Shown: positions 17,144-25,046 of the stretch, piece after piece
Layout: each line of letters starts with the position of its first letter
How positions within the stretch are numbered: the first letter of the stretch is position 1
Assembly (NCBI GenBank): GCA_011523055.1
Contig: WTHQ01000011.1
Location: 1-40,865, forward strand
Direction of reading: 5' to 3'
Length of the DNA: 40,865 bases
From: Methanobacteriota archaeon
Lineage (GTDB): Archaea > Thermoplasmatota > Poseidoniia > Poseidoniales > Thalassarchaeaceae
Translations under genes and position numbers: made by a program
The notes under the pieces: generated by a model
What the model saw: the letters and a program-made list of their open reading frames with translations, nothing else
Told to the model about the DNA's origin: nothing
The model's database searches: none

Positions 17144-19324
17144 TCAGCTCGATGCTACCGAGATTTGAACCCATCCACCAACACGTGCAGTTGTTGCATC
17201 CATTATCACGTTGAATGTGTGGTCCTTGTTGTTCTGGCTCCATTCACTGGATGCGATGGCGGTGACGGCCCCAGTGGAAAACTCGCTTGAGAGTAGATCT
17301 GAAACGTCATCCGCCTCTCCTGAGATGACCCTGTACCCTACTAAATTCAAGCTGTCACTGTTTTGTGTCATGAAGACTTGTTGAACCTGTGAATATCGAT
17401 CTTGCCGGAGCAGCCTATTTTCTAGATAATCTAGAGTGTGAGTTGAGGGAATAGACGATTTGTCCCATGATGCAGTGCCCCCTGGATTGTTGTCCGATTC
17501 TATTATGGGGCAATCCTGGCCACTCATTGAAAGGTGGATCCAACCTGAGTCATCCTCAGTGTCGACCCATGAGAGATTCCAGTCATTGGTGCCCAAAGGA
17601 TGGTCAGCTCTCCAGATGTAGCCTCCACCATCTATGGCGATGGACGCGTCGCTTGTTGGGTGGGTAGCGAGCATGCATGCGACGGTGTTCTCCAAGCTTG
17701 GTCTGGAGTCAGATTCATCAGGCATGTGGGAAGCCCATTCCTTTTTGCCAGCGTTTGTGGGCCTGTCATCCCCTGGCGATGGCTTTGAGTCATATTCATC
17801 GTACCAATCAACGATGTTGCCGCCCTTTTCCGTTTTGGTGACTGTCATGTCTATTCTGATGTCCAGCCTTCCCTCCGGTAGGGTTGCATCGCTGATTGCG
17901 CTCGCAAACACGTTGCAGCCTGACCTCGAGAGGGACTTGTCGAGCCTAATGTTGGCGGTTTGTTGCACGGGCCATGGCACAGAAGGGTCCACAAGTAGTT
18001 CCAATGTTAGGTAACCGAAGCAATTCTCTATCTCATCGTTTGAGATAGAAATAGGATAGACGTATCCGTGGATTGGGTCGTTTCTCTCTTGCTTAACGCT
18101 CCAAGTCCATGTCGATCCTTCCTCTGATTGGGCACCTTCTTCCAGAACCGTGTCGCCGAAAAACTCCTGGAGGTCCATCGGCAAGAGGGGGATGGCCAGT
18201 AGTGGGGCTATCGCTCCAAGTCCCGGGAGCAGGCTTGTACCGAATGTGGTGGCCTCTAATTCGGTCGATTGCCCATCTGAATCCGAGAATGCTGCAGTGG
18301 TTTCTGTCCTGATGACTGTTTTGTCTGCTATGTGTCTGTAGGAGTCTGTCCGGATCGAGAGTTGGTTGTCTGGATAGGACCAACCCGCGTTGCTGCACTC
18401 AACCCCATTATCCCTCCATGTTTTCCCTTGAAGGTCAAGTTCAACGTCATGATTTACCACCTGTTTCACCGCTAGTGTGGTTCTCCCGTAAGCGTCATTT
18501 ACACTGAAAGCACCTCTATGTTCCAGATCACTCGGGAACACTGTGTCTTGATCCGAGCCCTGCTCGACGTTGAGTGAGCCGGAGCCTGATATCTGGAAGT
18601 TAATTTCCGAGCAAACCTGGTCAAACGAACTCGGTGAAAGAGAATCTCGTAGGATGCTTACCATATCATCCCCCTCGACGCTGATCGTTGACTGCTGTAT
18701 TGAAAATTGGATGGAGTCACCATATCTGACTGGCTGAACGGTAAATGACGAGTCACGTTGAAGGACGACCCAAAGACCTGCACTCAGCAACAACGCTACG
18801 GTCAATCCAGCTGCTAACTGTATTCTCGTGATTGTCAGCTTATTCCCCATGGTGGGCTTGCTTCGCTTTGATTCAGTCTGGCTTTTTTTCCCGTGGGCGG
18901 ATGAAGCCTTCTGTTCTTCATGTGTTGGCCCGCTGCTACCGTGTTGGCTGTCCCGACTCGCACGAACAGTATTCTCTGGTTCATCGCCAACGGAGTGTTC
19001 TTCCTCTATTTCATCTTCAAGCAATAGGAAATCCGATTCCGGAGCATTAGGCTCCGACACCGTTTCCATGACTATCTCTGCCTCAAGGACCTCCTGTTGG
19101 CCAGTCTCAATGCCCTCCTCGATGATGTGTTTATCATGTCGATCCAGAAGTGCGTTGATGGCATCGTCAATACTCGATTTAGACGCATCTTCTTCTTTTA
19201 GGATCGAGGCATCCATAATCCTAGAGATTAGTTCTGATTTGCTACCTGAGACACGTAGGCCCATTCCTTTGCACATTATTTTCAACTCGGAGACCTTCAT
19301 GTCTCTGAGTGCCTCGTGATCCAT
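17144..19324 (-). CDS. Membrane-anchored SAP-domain protein with large external region
   Basis: The 726-residue product (ATG at 19324, with GAGGGG about 8 nt upstream) is not a named family. Residues about 9-40 form a SAP domain (MKVSELKIMCKGMGLRVSG then KSELISRIMD), a helix-turn-helix DNA-binding motif of chromatin proteins. An acidic, low-complexity region of about 120 residues follows. A single transmembrane helix is at about 168-188 (QLAAGLTVALLLSAGLWVVL). The remaining about 535 residues lie outside the cell and are Ser/Thr/Asp-rich with scattered Cys and no recognised domain. The layout places a DNA-binding module on the cytoplasmic face of the membrane. ParA follows 78 nt downstream on the same strand. 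The SAP call is by eye; some SAP-like modules bind other partners. Confidence 0.72.
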   Translation of the reverse strand: MDHEALRDMKVSELKIMCKGMGLRVSGSKSELISRIMDASILKEEDASKSSIDDAINALLDRHDKHIIEEGIETGQQEVLEAEIVMETVSEPNAPESDFLLLEDEIEEEHSVGDEPENTVRASRDSQHGSSGPTHEEQKASSAHGKKSQTESKRSKPTMGNKLTITRIQLAAGLTVALLLSAGLWVVLQRDSSFTVQPVRYGDSIQFSIQQSTISVEGDDMVSILRDSLSPSSFDQVCSEINFQISGSGSLNVEQGSDQDTVFPSDLEHRGAFSVNDAYGRTTLAVKQVVNHDVELDLQGKTWRDNGVECSNAGWSYPDNQLSIRTDSYRHIADKTVIRTETTAAFSDSDGQSTELEATTFGTSLLPGLGAIAPLLAIPLLPMDLQEFFGDTVLEEGAQSEEGSTWTWSVKQERNDPIHGYVYPISISNDEIENCFGYLTLELLVDPSVPWPVQQTANIRLDKSLSRSGCNVFASAISDATLPEGRLDIRIDMTVTKTEKGGNIVDWYDEYDSKPSPGDDRPTNAGKKEWASHMPDESDSRPSLENTVACMLATHPTSDASIAIDGGGYIWRADHPLGTNDWNLSWVDTEDDSGWIHLSMSGQDCPIIESDNNPGGTASWDKSSIPSTHTLDYLENRLLRQDRYSQVQQVFMTQNSDSLNLVGYRVISGEADDVSDLLSSEFSTGAVTAIASSEWSQNNKDHTFNVIMDATTARVGGWVQISVASS

Positions 19325-19441
19325 GCGCGCATCCCCTCGGTTACCCCCAAGTTGTATCAAGGTGTTTTGAATGCCTCCCTAAATTGACCACCTCAAACAA
19401 ATACTTGGGAAGATGGCCAATCAGACGAAAGAGTATCAAGT

Positions 19442-20434
19442 GTGAGGATCATGGGCAAAGTTGTGGAACCGAGACTGGTAATCCTGTCTAGGGGCCCCGG
19501 ACTGTACTCTACTATGCGCTTGAAGGAAGAGGCTCAGCGGTACGGCTTCATCACTCGGGTTATCGATCCGATGAGTATCACGACAGCTGTCGACGACGAT
19601 GGTGGCAGGATTTACCATCAGGGCTGGCCGATCCAAGCAGATGCGGTGATACCCCGTATTGGATTCTCAATCACGCGACCCGGATCAGGCATAGTCAGGC
19701 AGTTCGAGAGGATGGGGGCGATAGTGCACAATTCAGCAGATGCGATTCTCCTTAGCAGGGACAAAATCGCGGCGACCCAAGCCATGGCCGAGTGCGGGTT
19801 GCCAGTCCCGAAAACTATCAGTGTCGCTTCCATGGAGGATTGCATGCAAGCCCTGAGGACAATTGGTATTTACCCACTAGTAATCAAGGCAAGCGAGGGT
19901 ACCCAAGGCTCAGGGGTGTTCTTGGTCGATGATGAAGCCAGAGCTATTTCCCTGTTGTCACAGATGTTCCAGAGGGGCATGCGCCCACTGATACAGGAAT
20001 ACATCAAAGAATCTCACGGAAGGGATATCAGGGTCATCGTCGTAAGGGGGAGAGTAGTTGCTAGTATGATCAGAAAGGCACGTGGTTCTGAATTTAGGTC
20101 AAACTTTCACTTGGGCGGTTCTGTTGAGGGTATTCAGCTAACCAAGGACCAAGAGAATGTTGCGATAAGAGCAGCTGGTGAGCTGGGTCTGGACGTTGCT
20201 GGTGTGGATATGTTGGACTCCGCGTCAGGACCCCTTCTGCTTGAGGCGAATTCGAGTCCTGGCCTCGAGGGTATCGAGCGCGCAACTGGAATCAATGTAG
20301 CAGGTAGAATTGTCTCCAGTCTAAGAGCCAGAGTCAGGGAAGCAAAAGAGCAAGAAAGATCGCTCCTTTCTAGGGACATTCGAGGAGCAGACTCAACAGA
20401 GAGTCGTTTTGATTTGGACGAGGCTTCGGGGTAG
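19442..20434 (+). CDS. rimK: RimK-type ATP-grasp alpha-L-glutamate ligase
   Basis: An ATP-grasp ligase that adds glutamate residues through peptide bonds, 330 residues. It resembles bacterial RimK along its length: LVILSRGPGLYSTMRLKEEA, DAVIPRIGFSITRPGSG, VRQFERMGAIVHNS, the ATP-binding segment VIKASEGTQGSGVFLV, IQEYIKESHGRDIRVIVV, FRSNFHLGG, GLDVAGVDML and LLEANSSPGLEGIE. In bacteria RimK modifies ribosomal protein bS6, which archaea lack, and can also make poly-glutamate; archaeal relatives glutamylate cofactor F420 or tetrahydrosarcinapterin. The target here is therefore unknown. The start is the GTG at 19442 or the ATG at 19451. It is divergent from the SAP-domain gene and is followed by xerA. 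Confidence 0.88.
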   Translation: MRIMGKVVEPRLVILSRGPGLYSTMRLKEEAQRYGFITRVIDPMSITTAVDDDGGRIYHQGWPIQADAVIPRIGFSITRPGSGIVRQFERMGAIVHNSADAILLSRDKIAATQAMAECGLPVPKTISVASMEDCMQALRTIGIYPLVIKASEGTQGSGVFLVDDEARAISLLSQMFQRGMRPLIQEYIKESHGRDIRVIVVRGRVVASMIRKARGSEFRSNFHLGGSVEGIQLTKDQENVAIRAAGELGLDVAGVDMLDSASGPLLLEANSSPGLEGIERATGINVAGRIVSSLRARVREAKEQERSLLSRDIRGADSTESRFDLDEASG

Positions 20435-20511
20435 TCTCACCTCTGCTCGAATGAGTTCAGCCGACCTAAAGTTAGGCAAGAATTCAATATGTATTGCAAA
20501 TTTTCACGGTC

Positions 20512-20548
20512 ACCTCGCACGAGGTTGGGATGCACGCACCGCTGGTGC
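20512..20548 (+). repeat. Two adjacent inverted repeats upstream of xerA
   Basis: The 193-base interval between rimK and the preferred xerA start contains ACCTCG-CA-CGAGGT (20512-20525), a perfect inverted repeat with a two-base centre. Eleven bases on, GCACC-GCT-GGTGC (20536-20548) is a perfect 5-bp arm repeat. An AT-rich stretch around 20480-20505 could be a promoter. They could be operator sites, RNA hairpins in the leader or recombinase binding sites; the function is unknown. Confidence 0.4.
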
Positions 20549-20627
20549 AGATGGAGGCGATGAGCTGGAGATTGACGGTCTTGGTGAGTATGCCAAGTCG
20601 ACCCAAACCAGACTAGTTGGTGAGGGC

Positions 20628-21644
20628 ATGACCTTGCCAAGTCGACTTCGGAGACTCAGGGAGTTGCCGTGGTTCGAATGCTGGGTCTCGCAACTAAGGT
20701 CAGAGAAGAAAAGCGCTCACACAATAAGGGCTTACGAACGTGCAGCCAAGGGAATTTCAACGATTGTATTACCAGGTGATGATTCGTCCCTCCCTGACAG
20801 GTTCTTGAATCTAAACGTCGAGACGGCCCATGGCTTGTTGAATCCTGACACCGGCAGGATTGATTCATGGATATCAACACTTGATTCCCTCAGCCCCTCA
20901 ACTGTAAATGCCAGGATAGCGGCGGCATCTCACTTGCTCAGATGGTTTGGGCACAGCCTCCCTGAGTGGATCAAGAGGCCAAGTAGGCGTAGGACATTGC
21001 CCAAGACTATGAACAAAAGGGAGATTGCCAAGTTCAGGATCGCTATATCGGAGTTCAAAGACCCAATCGCCGATCCTCTTACCACGATGATGTTGGAAAC
21101 TGGAGTCAGGGTCTCTGAAATATGCAACATGGATGTTGACGACGTTGATCTGGATGATCTTTCTGCGTTGATCTTGGGTGGCAAAGGAGAAAAGGACAGA
21201 ACTGTTCTATTCACAGAAAAAACCGCAAAGAGAATTGGAGAGTGGATGACAGAGAGAGGCATACGGAGCCAGAAGCAATCAATTGACGGGCGGAATCCTC
21301 TATTTGTCAGTAAAAGTGGACAAAGAATTACCCCCCGTTGGGTCCAGAAGTTGATGGACAGGATTGCAGATCGAGCCGGCATAACTAGGTCTCGGCTCAC
21401 ACCGCACACACTCAGGCACACTTTTGCCTCAGGATTGTTGGAGAGGGGCGCAGACTTGGTCACTATTCAGAGGCTACTTGGTCATGCCTCTATCGCGACC
21501 ACCAGAGTCTACTTAGAAATCAGTGACCAAACCCTAAGGGAGATCTACAGAAGGGCCCAAACACCCATTCCGAAAATGATTGGGCCAACGCAGGACGCTG
21601 ATCTAGAGGGGACGCTGTATGGTGCGTTTCATTCATCTTCTTGA
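20628..21644 (+). CDS. xerA: XerA-type tyrosine recombinase
   Basis: A site-specific recombinase of the XerC/D family, in archaea the single XerA that resolves chromosome dimers at dif. The product is 338 residues from the ATG at 20628. An N-terminal SAM-like core-binding domain (FECWVSQLRSEKKSAHTIRAY) precedes the catalytic domain. Catalytic residues are complete: Arg161 in ETGVRVSEI, Lys186 in GGKGEKDR, His260 and Arg263 in TPHTLRHTFASG, His286 in LLGHASI and the nucleophile Tyr295 in TTRVYLEIS. The reading frame is open back to 20409, with another ATG at 20451, but only 20628 has a ribosome binding site (GGTGAG) and it gives a near-normal length. No integrated element borders are seen nearby, so a housekeeping role is likely. 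Confidence 0.9.
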   Translation: MTLPSRLRRLRELPWFECWVSQLRSEKKSAHTIRAYERAAKGISTIVLPGDDSSLPDRFLNLNVETAHGLLNPDTGRIDSWISTLDSLSPSTVNARIAAASHLLRWFGHSLPEWIKRPSRRRTLPKTMNKREIAKFRIAISEFKDPIADPLTTMMLETGVRVSEICNMDVDDVDLDDLSALILGGKGEKDRTVLFTEKTAKRIGEWMTERGIRSQKQSIDGRNPLFVSKSGQRITPRWVQKLMDRIADRAGITRSRLTPHTLRHTFASGLLERGADLVTIQRLLGHASIATTRVYLEISDQTLREIYRRAQTPIPKMIGPTQDADLEGTLYGAFHSSS

Positions 21645-21647
21645 TGG

Positions 21648-21670
21648 GTTTTTCTTTGATTTTCTTTTTT
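21648..21670 (+). terminator. T-rich transcription terminator after xerA
   Basis: Just after the xerA stop the plus strand carries three closely spaced T runs (TTTTT, TTTT, TTTTTT) within 23 bases. Archaeal RNA polymerase stops at such oligo-T stretches on the non-template strand without needing a hairpin. It separates xerA from the following unknown gene. Confidence 0.5.
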
Positions 21671-21722
21671 CCAGTTTATCGATTCCTTGCCAGGATCTAT
21701 TTGCCTTGACGTTTTGACCGGA

Positions 21723-22634
21723 ATGGCCGTCCAGGGGGCAATATTTTCCGCTTCTGCACCTGCTGCAGTTATCCTTTGGGGGTTTATCTATCGTTTTGGT
21801 AAGACGGCCGTATTTCCTCCTTGGCACATGGTACCCTTATCTTGGCGGCTGATAGCCTTGTTGCAACGAGAAATATTCAACCCTAACCCTGGTTTCACAC
21901 CCTATATGCCATCTGATGGAATGGTGAGCCTTCGTCTCTTTGCCCAAGTGCGGGCAGCTAGGCCCGTCATGGTAGTTGATGAGGAAAATTTAGTTAGAAA
22001 TAATTCACTTACAGGCCCTACTCGGAAGATAATTCTCGGGGATGTCGGTCAGGCTTTTCTAAGGGCTTTGGGACCATCCGACCCTCCAATATTGACTGAG
22101 AATATTGGCTTTGATGAGCAGAAATGGGAGATATCGGCGAATTCTTTCGGGACTGATTTGTCCATTAAATCAAATCCGTATTGGGGATTCGGACTATTCA
22201 CAAATTGCTTTTTGAACGAAATTAACATCAAGGGCCGGGGCTCAATTGTGGATCGAATTGTGTATGATTCTCTTTCCTTTCTTGGGAGGAACCCATGGGA
22301 GCCGACTTGGACAAGTAAGTTTGAGCGAAAAATGGGGATGGATGTGGAGAAACAGGCAGAAATATGGAGGGAGAGCCAATCCAGAGCTGAGAGGATGATG
22401 AGGGAAATTTTGAGAGAGTTGAGTTTGATTGTGAGAAAACATGAGGGAATAGAGCTTGGTCAATGTGCCATTGATTTAGAGATGGCCAGAGCCGCGCTTG
22501 ATGACAGGAACAGCCATGCATTTGAGCGTGCGATATCGAGAGTATCGAGTCAATTGAACATTCAAGGTGGGGATCCCTGGGGGGTCCTGATTGAATCTGA
22601 TGAATCTGAAATAATCGACTTGACGGAAAGTTAA
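21723..22634 (+). CDS. Uncharacterised protein with N-terminal hydrophobic segment
   Basis: Not recognised. From the ATG at 21723 the product has 303 residues; a TTG at 21687 would add 12. Residues about 4-24 (GAIFSASAPAAVILWGFIYR) form a single hydrophobic helix with a basic end, suggesting a membrane anchor or uncleaved signal. The middle contains RPVMVVDEENLVRNNS and several Trp/Phe-rich stretches. The C-terminal about 110 residues are strongly helical and charged (KQAEIWRESQSRAERMMREI) and may form a coiled coil, followed by a short acidic tail. By eye the gene is more AT-rich than its neighbours. It stands alone behind a T-rich terminator and converges with Sec61-beta with four bases between stops. 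Confidence 0.55.
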   Translation: MAVQGAIFSASAPAAVILWGFIYRFGKTAVFPPWHMVPLSWRLIALLQREIFNPNPGFTPYMPSDGMVSLRLFAQVRAARPVMVVDEENLVRNNSLTGPTRKIILGDVGQAFLRALGPSDPPILTENIGFDEQKWEISANSFGTDLSIKSNPYWGFGLFTNCFLNEINIKGRGSIVDRIVYDSLSFLGRNPWEPTWTSKFERKMGMDVEKQAEIWRESQSRAERMMREILRELSLIVRKHEGIELGQCAIDLEMARAALDDRNSHAFERAISRVSSQLNIQGGDPWGVLIESDESEIIDLTES

Positions 22635-22638
22635 GTGG

Positions 22639-22818
22639 TCAGCCGAACATCCATTGGATGACTCCGTGTTGGGCGAGGTAAATTATGATTGAGAATACAA
22701 TGCAGGCTCCGTATACTGCGCTTTTTGGTATTTGAATGGCGTCCTCCGACTCTTCGTCGAAGTAGCGAATGAGACCAGCAGCCTGCTGGATTCCACTGTT
22801 TTTTTCCTTCTTGGCCAC
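22639..22818 (-). CDS. secG: Protein translocase Sec61 subunit beta (archaeal SecG)
   Basis: The smallest subunit of the SecYE-beta protein-conducting channel, 59 residues from the GTG at 22818. It shows the archaeal Sec-beta pattern: a basic N terminus VAKKEKNSG, the conserved GLIRYFDEE motif before the membrane, and one C-terminal tail-anchor helix (AVYGACIVFSIIIYLAQHG). Length matches archaeal homologues of about 50-60 residues. A TTG at 22857 would add 13 residues not seen in the family. It lies 54 nt downstream of an unknown gene on the same strand. With the many exported proteins in this window it belongs to the general secretion route. Confidence 0.85.
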   Translation of the reverse strand: MAKKEKNSGIQQAAGLIRYFDEESEDAIQIPKSAVYGACIVFSIIIYLAQHGVIQWMFG

Positions 22819-22872
22819 ATGCTCGGGACCAAGGGGGAATATTTGAATGAAGCCCAAGACTGGTTTTGATGA

Positions 22873-23244
22873 TCAAGGATCCAGAGTTTCTATCAGAACG
22901 CAGCCACCTTCTATTTCCGTGACCGTCCTAGCAACCCCGACAGCAGCATCGATACCTGACGTCATCACCAACTCTCTACGGCCGAGTGTTGGATTATCGA
23001 GGATAATCCGATGAGACAAGGTGTTGAGCAAGGACCTATCGACGGCTTGCCATATCCACTCGTGCTCAGTCACAGTGATTATTGCCTCCACGGGGAGGAG
23101 GTCATTACGAGAATATGATGCTTTTTTTGCTCTCAGGATTAATTCTTCCAGCTTTTTCCTTCCTTTGTTGGGGGTCGTTCGAACCCTCCTTTGGCTGTTC
23201 CTGAGTATTCTCCTGCTCTCGCTTCGGTTGTGCACGCATCCCAT
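22873..23244 (-). CDS. Uncharacterised small protein upstream of Sec61-beta
   Basis: Not recognised. The 123-residue product starts at the ATG at 23244, with GAGGT 8 nt upstream. It has a basic N-terminal tail of about 35 residues (ESRRILRNSQRRVRTTPNKG), as in RNA- or ribosome-binding proteins. A compact, probably alpha/beta domain follows (LPVEAIITVTEHEWIWQAV; RRELVMTSGIDAAVGVART; EGGCVLIETLDP). No signal peptide or membrane helix is seen. It lies 54 nt upstream of Sec61-beta and is probably co-transcribed. A perfect palindrome (23247-23262) overlaps its leader. Overlapping frames on the same strand, such as 23105-23491, have composition unlike real proteins and are treated as shadows. Confidence 0.6.
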   Translation of the reverse strand: MGCVHNRSESRRILRNSQRRVRTTPNKGRKKLEELILRAKKASYSRNDLLPVEAIITVTEHEWIWQAVDRSLLNTLSHRIILDNPTLGRRELVMTSGIDAAVGVARTVTEIEGGCVLIETLDP

Positions 23245-23246
23245 CC

Positions 23247-23262
23247 TGCGACCTCGGTCGCA
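23247..23262 (-). promoter_or_regulatory. Perfect 16-base inverted repeat over the leader of the unknown gene
   Basis: TGCGACC, centre two bases, GGTCGCA is a perfect inverted repeat ending three bases before the ATG at 23244. On the coding strand the GAGGT ribosome binding site lies across its centre and right arm. It could be an operator for a dimeric regulator or a small hairpin (six pairs, four-base loop) that limits translation. Confidence 0.4.
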
Positions 23263-23352
23263 TTTGAAAGTCGATTATTCTACACTTAACCGTTATCTGG
23301 GAACTGGAACATAAGGCGTCGATTTTGTAAGTATGGCTCTTGTGCTGGCGCC

Positions 23353-25002
23353 GTGCCGACTGGGAACTCCGATAACGGTGCTTCGGAGCATGAATTAGAT
23401 TGGCGGGTACAAGCAGATGATAGTTTACTGAGGAGGGCTGCAGAGAATTGGATGCCCGATGCTCCCGAATGGTTCGAAAAGGCATTTTCAAGATTGCCTG
23501 AGACCATCAGAGTAAACCCCCTCAGAGTGGATTCTCAAGCTGTTGAAAGCTGGGCTGAATCTGTTGGGGGAATTCGCAATCCGTGGTATACTGGTCCAGG
23601 CTCTTCCTGGACGTTGCCCTTCGATCGAGGCGGGGCAACTGGAGATACAAGGAGAGTTCTCATTGCGCTCCATGAAACTGGTCGAATAACTCGTCAGGAG
23701 TCTGTCTCCATGATGCCAGTGTTAGCACTGAATCCCCGTCCGGGTGAGGCTGTACTAGACCTCTGTGCAAGTCCTGGGTCGAAGACCACCCAAATAGCAG
23801 AGTTCCTCGGGACAGAGGGTCTAATTGTTGCGAATGAGAGATCGAGGAAGAGGTGCAACCTTCTAACAGCAAACATCCAGAGGCATCGCTCCAATGCCGC
23901 AATAGTGGTCAACCACGATGGTAGACACATGCCTAGGCTGTCGGGAGATTTCGGTTACGATGCCGTCCTTGTTGATGCGCCCTGCACTGGGTCCGGTACC
24001 ACGAGGAAAAATCCGGAAGTCTGGAGGCAATGGCGCCCCAGTGGTGGATTGGGTCTCCAAGGATTGCAGTTCAGTTTGTTGAACAAGGCTGCTGATTTAA
24101 CTCGTCTAGGAGGTAGGATTGTGTATTCCACTTGCTCTTTGGACCCGGTGGAGAATGAAGAGGTCGTTTGTCGCATTCTTCAATCAAGGCCTGATTTGGA
24201 ACTGGAAGAGGTCGGAGATTACCTCCCAGAAGTCGAAATTCAAGACGGGTTGACCTCATGGCCAAGAATAGATGATGATTTGAATATCTTTCAGAAAATG
24301 AGCGACCTATCTGAAGAGGATGAATTCGATGTTTCTATTTTGAAGAGGTGCAAAAGGGTCAGTGGGCACAAAATGAACGCTGGCGGATTCTTCATCGCAT
24401 TGTTTCGCAAGCAAGGTGAATTGAGTTCAAAAAATGGTCTTCAGGATGTCGATATTCGTGTACCAGAGGATGGTAATCAGGCTAGTCGGCCAATCGATTC
24501 CATTGAATCTGACTGGTTTTCTCGGGAATTTGGTGGTTCAAACGTAAGCCTATGGCGTAGGGGTAAGAAAATCTCCATTGGAACTGCACGGATGATGGAA
24601 GCCTGGAGTAGGCCGACAATTGTCTCAGGCGGCAGGGCGTCAGTTGAGGGGGAAAGATGGAGGCCCCTACGTGTGATGCAGGTAGGATGTGACGTCTCCG
24701 AGTACAGGGGATCGCGCCCCTCAAGGATCGTAGAAAGTGGTGTGGGCTTCTCAAGAGCACTAGCGCCAAAGAAGATTTTGAAAATGCGCGATTCAGACGT
24801 AGTTGAATTACTGGAGGGGAATGCTATCGAAGTGGATTCAATCCAAACTGAGATCACTAAGATTTCAGGCGGATGGCTCGCATCCTACACCAATGATTTC
24901 GATCCCTTGCCCATTTGGGTAGGCCAAAAACTGACGGCGATGGCCTCCGAACATGAGAGAATTTGTAGGCTAGAATTCTTGAGACGTGCATCCGATATAT
25001 GA
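23353..25002 (+). CDS. NOL1/NOP2/Sun-family RNA cytosine-5 methyltransferase
   Basis: An S-adenosylmethionine-dependent enzyme that makes 5-methylcytosine in tRNA or rRNA, 549 residues from the GTG at 23353. The N-terminal RNA-binding part includes FSRLPETIRVNPLRV. SAM-binding motif I is VLDLCASPGSKTTQIAEFL. The two catalytic Cys are Cys211 in motif IV (DAPCTGSGTTRKNP) and Cys261 in motif VI (YSTCSLDPVENE), as in NSUN enzymes. The HETGRITRQESVSMMPV segment and the GSGTTRKNP form suggest the NSUN2/Trm4 side. About 270 residues follow the catalytic core, including a C-terminal part (WRPLRVMQVGCDVSEYRG) likely to be a PUA-like domain. It is divergent from the small unknown gene and is followed by an Lrp regulator. 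Confidence 0.9.
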   Translation: MPTGNSDNGASEHELDWRVQADDSLLRRAAENWMPDAPEWFEKAFSRLPETIRVNPLRVDSQAVESWAESVGGIRNPWYTGPGSSWTLPFDRGGATGDTRRVLIALHETGRITRQESVSMMPVLALNPRPGEAVLDLCASPGSKTTQIAEFLGTEGLIVANERSRKRCNLLTANIQRHRSNAAIVVNHDGRHMPRLSGDFGYDAVLVDAPCTGSGTTRKNPEVWRQWRPSGGLGLQGLQFSLLNKAADLTRLGGRIVYSTCSLDPVENEEVVCRILQSRPDLELEEVGDYLPEVEIQDGLTSWPRIDDDLNIFQKMSDLSEEDEFDVSILKRCKRVSGHKMNAGGFFIALFRKQGELSSKNGLQDVDIRVPEDGNQASRPIDSIESDWFSREFGGSNVSLWRRGKKISIGTARMMEAWSRPTIVSGGRASVEGERWRPLRVMQVGCDVSEYRGSRPSRIVESGVGFSRALAPKKILKMRDSDVVELLEGNAIEVDSIQTEITKISGGWLASYTNDFDPLPIWVGQKLTAMASEHERICRLEFLRRASDI

Positions 25003-25046
25003 GATTCCGACAATAGATTCATGTTGCTTGGGCCAATAGGGTACCT

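Noticed and set aside
20409-20627. N-terminal extension of XerA from the long open frame
   Set aside because: The segment lacks a ribosome binding site at its start codons and looks unlike a recombinase core-binding domain; kept only as an alternative.
20628-21644. XerA as integrase of a mobile element
   Set aside because: No attachment-site duplication, phage or plasmid genes or tRNA border are seen next to it; length and motifs fit housekeeping XerA.
23105-23491. 128-codon minus-strand ORF overlapping the unknown gene and the NSUN start
   Set aside because: Composition is Gln/Ser/Arg-rich without hydrophobic core, and it shadows two better-supported genes in other frames.
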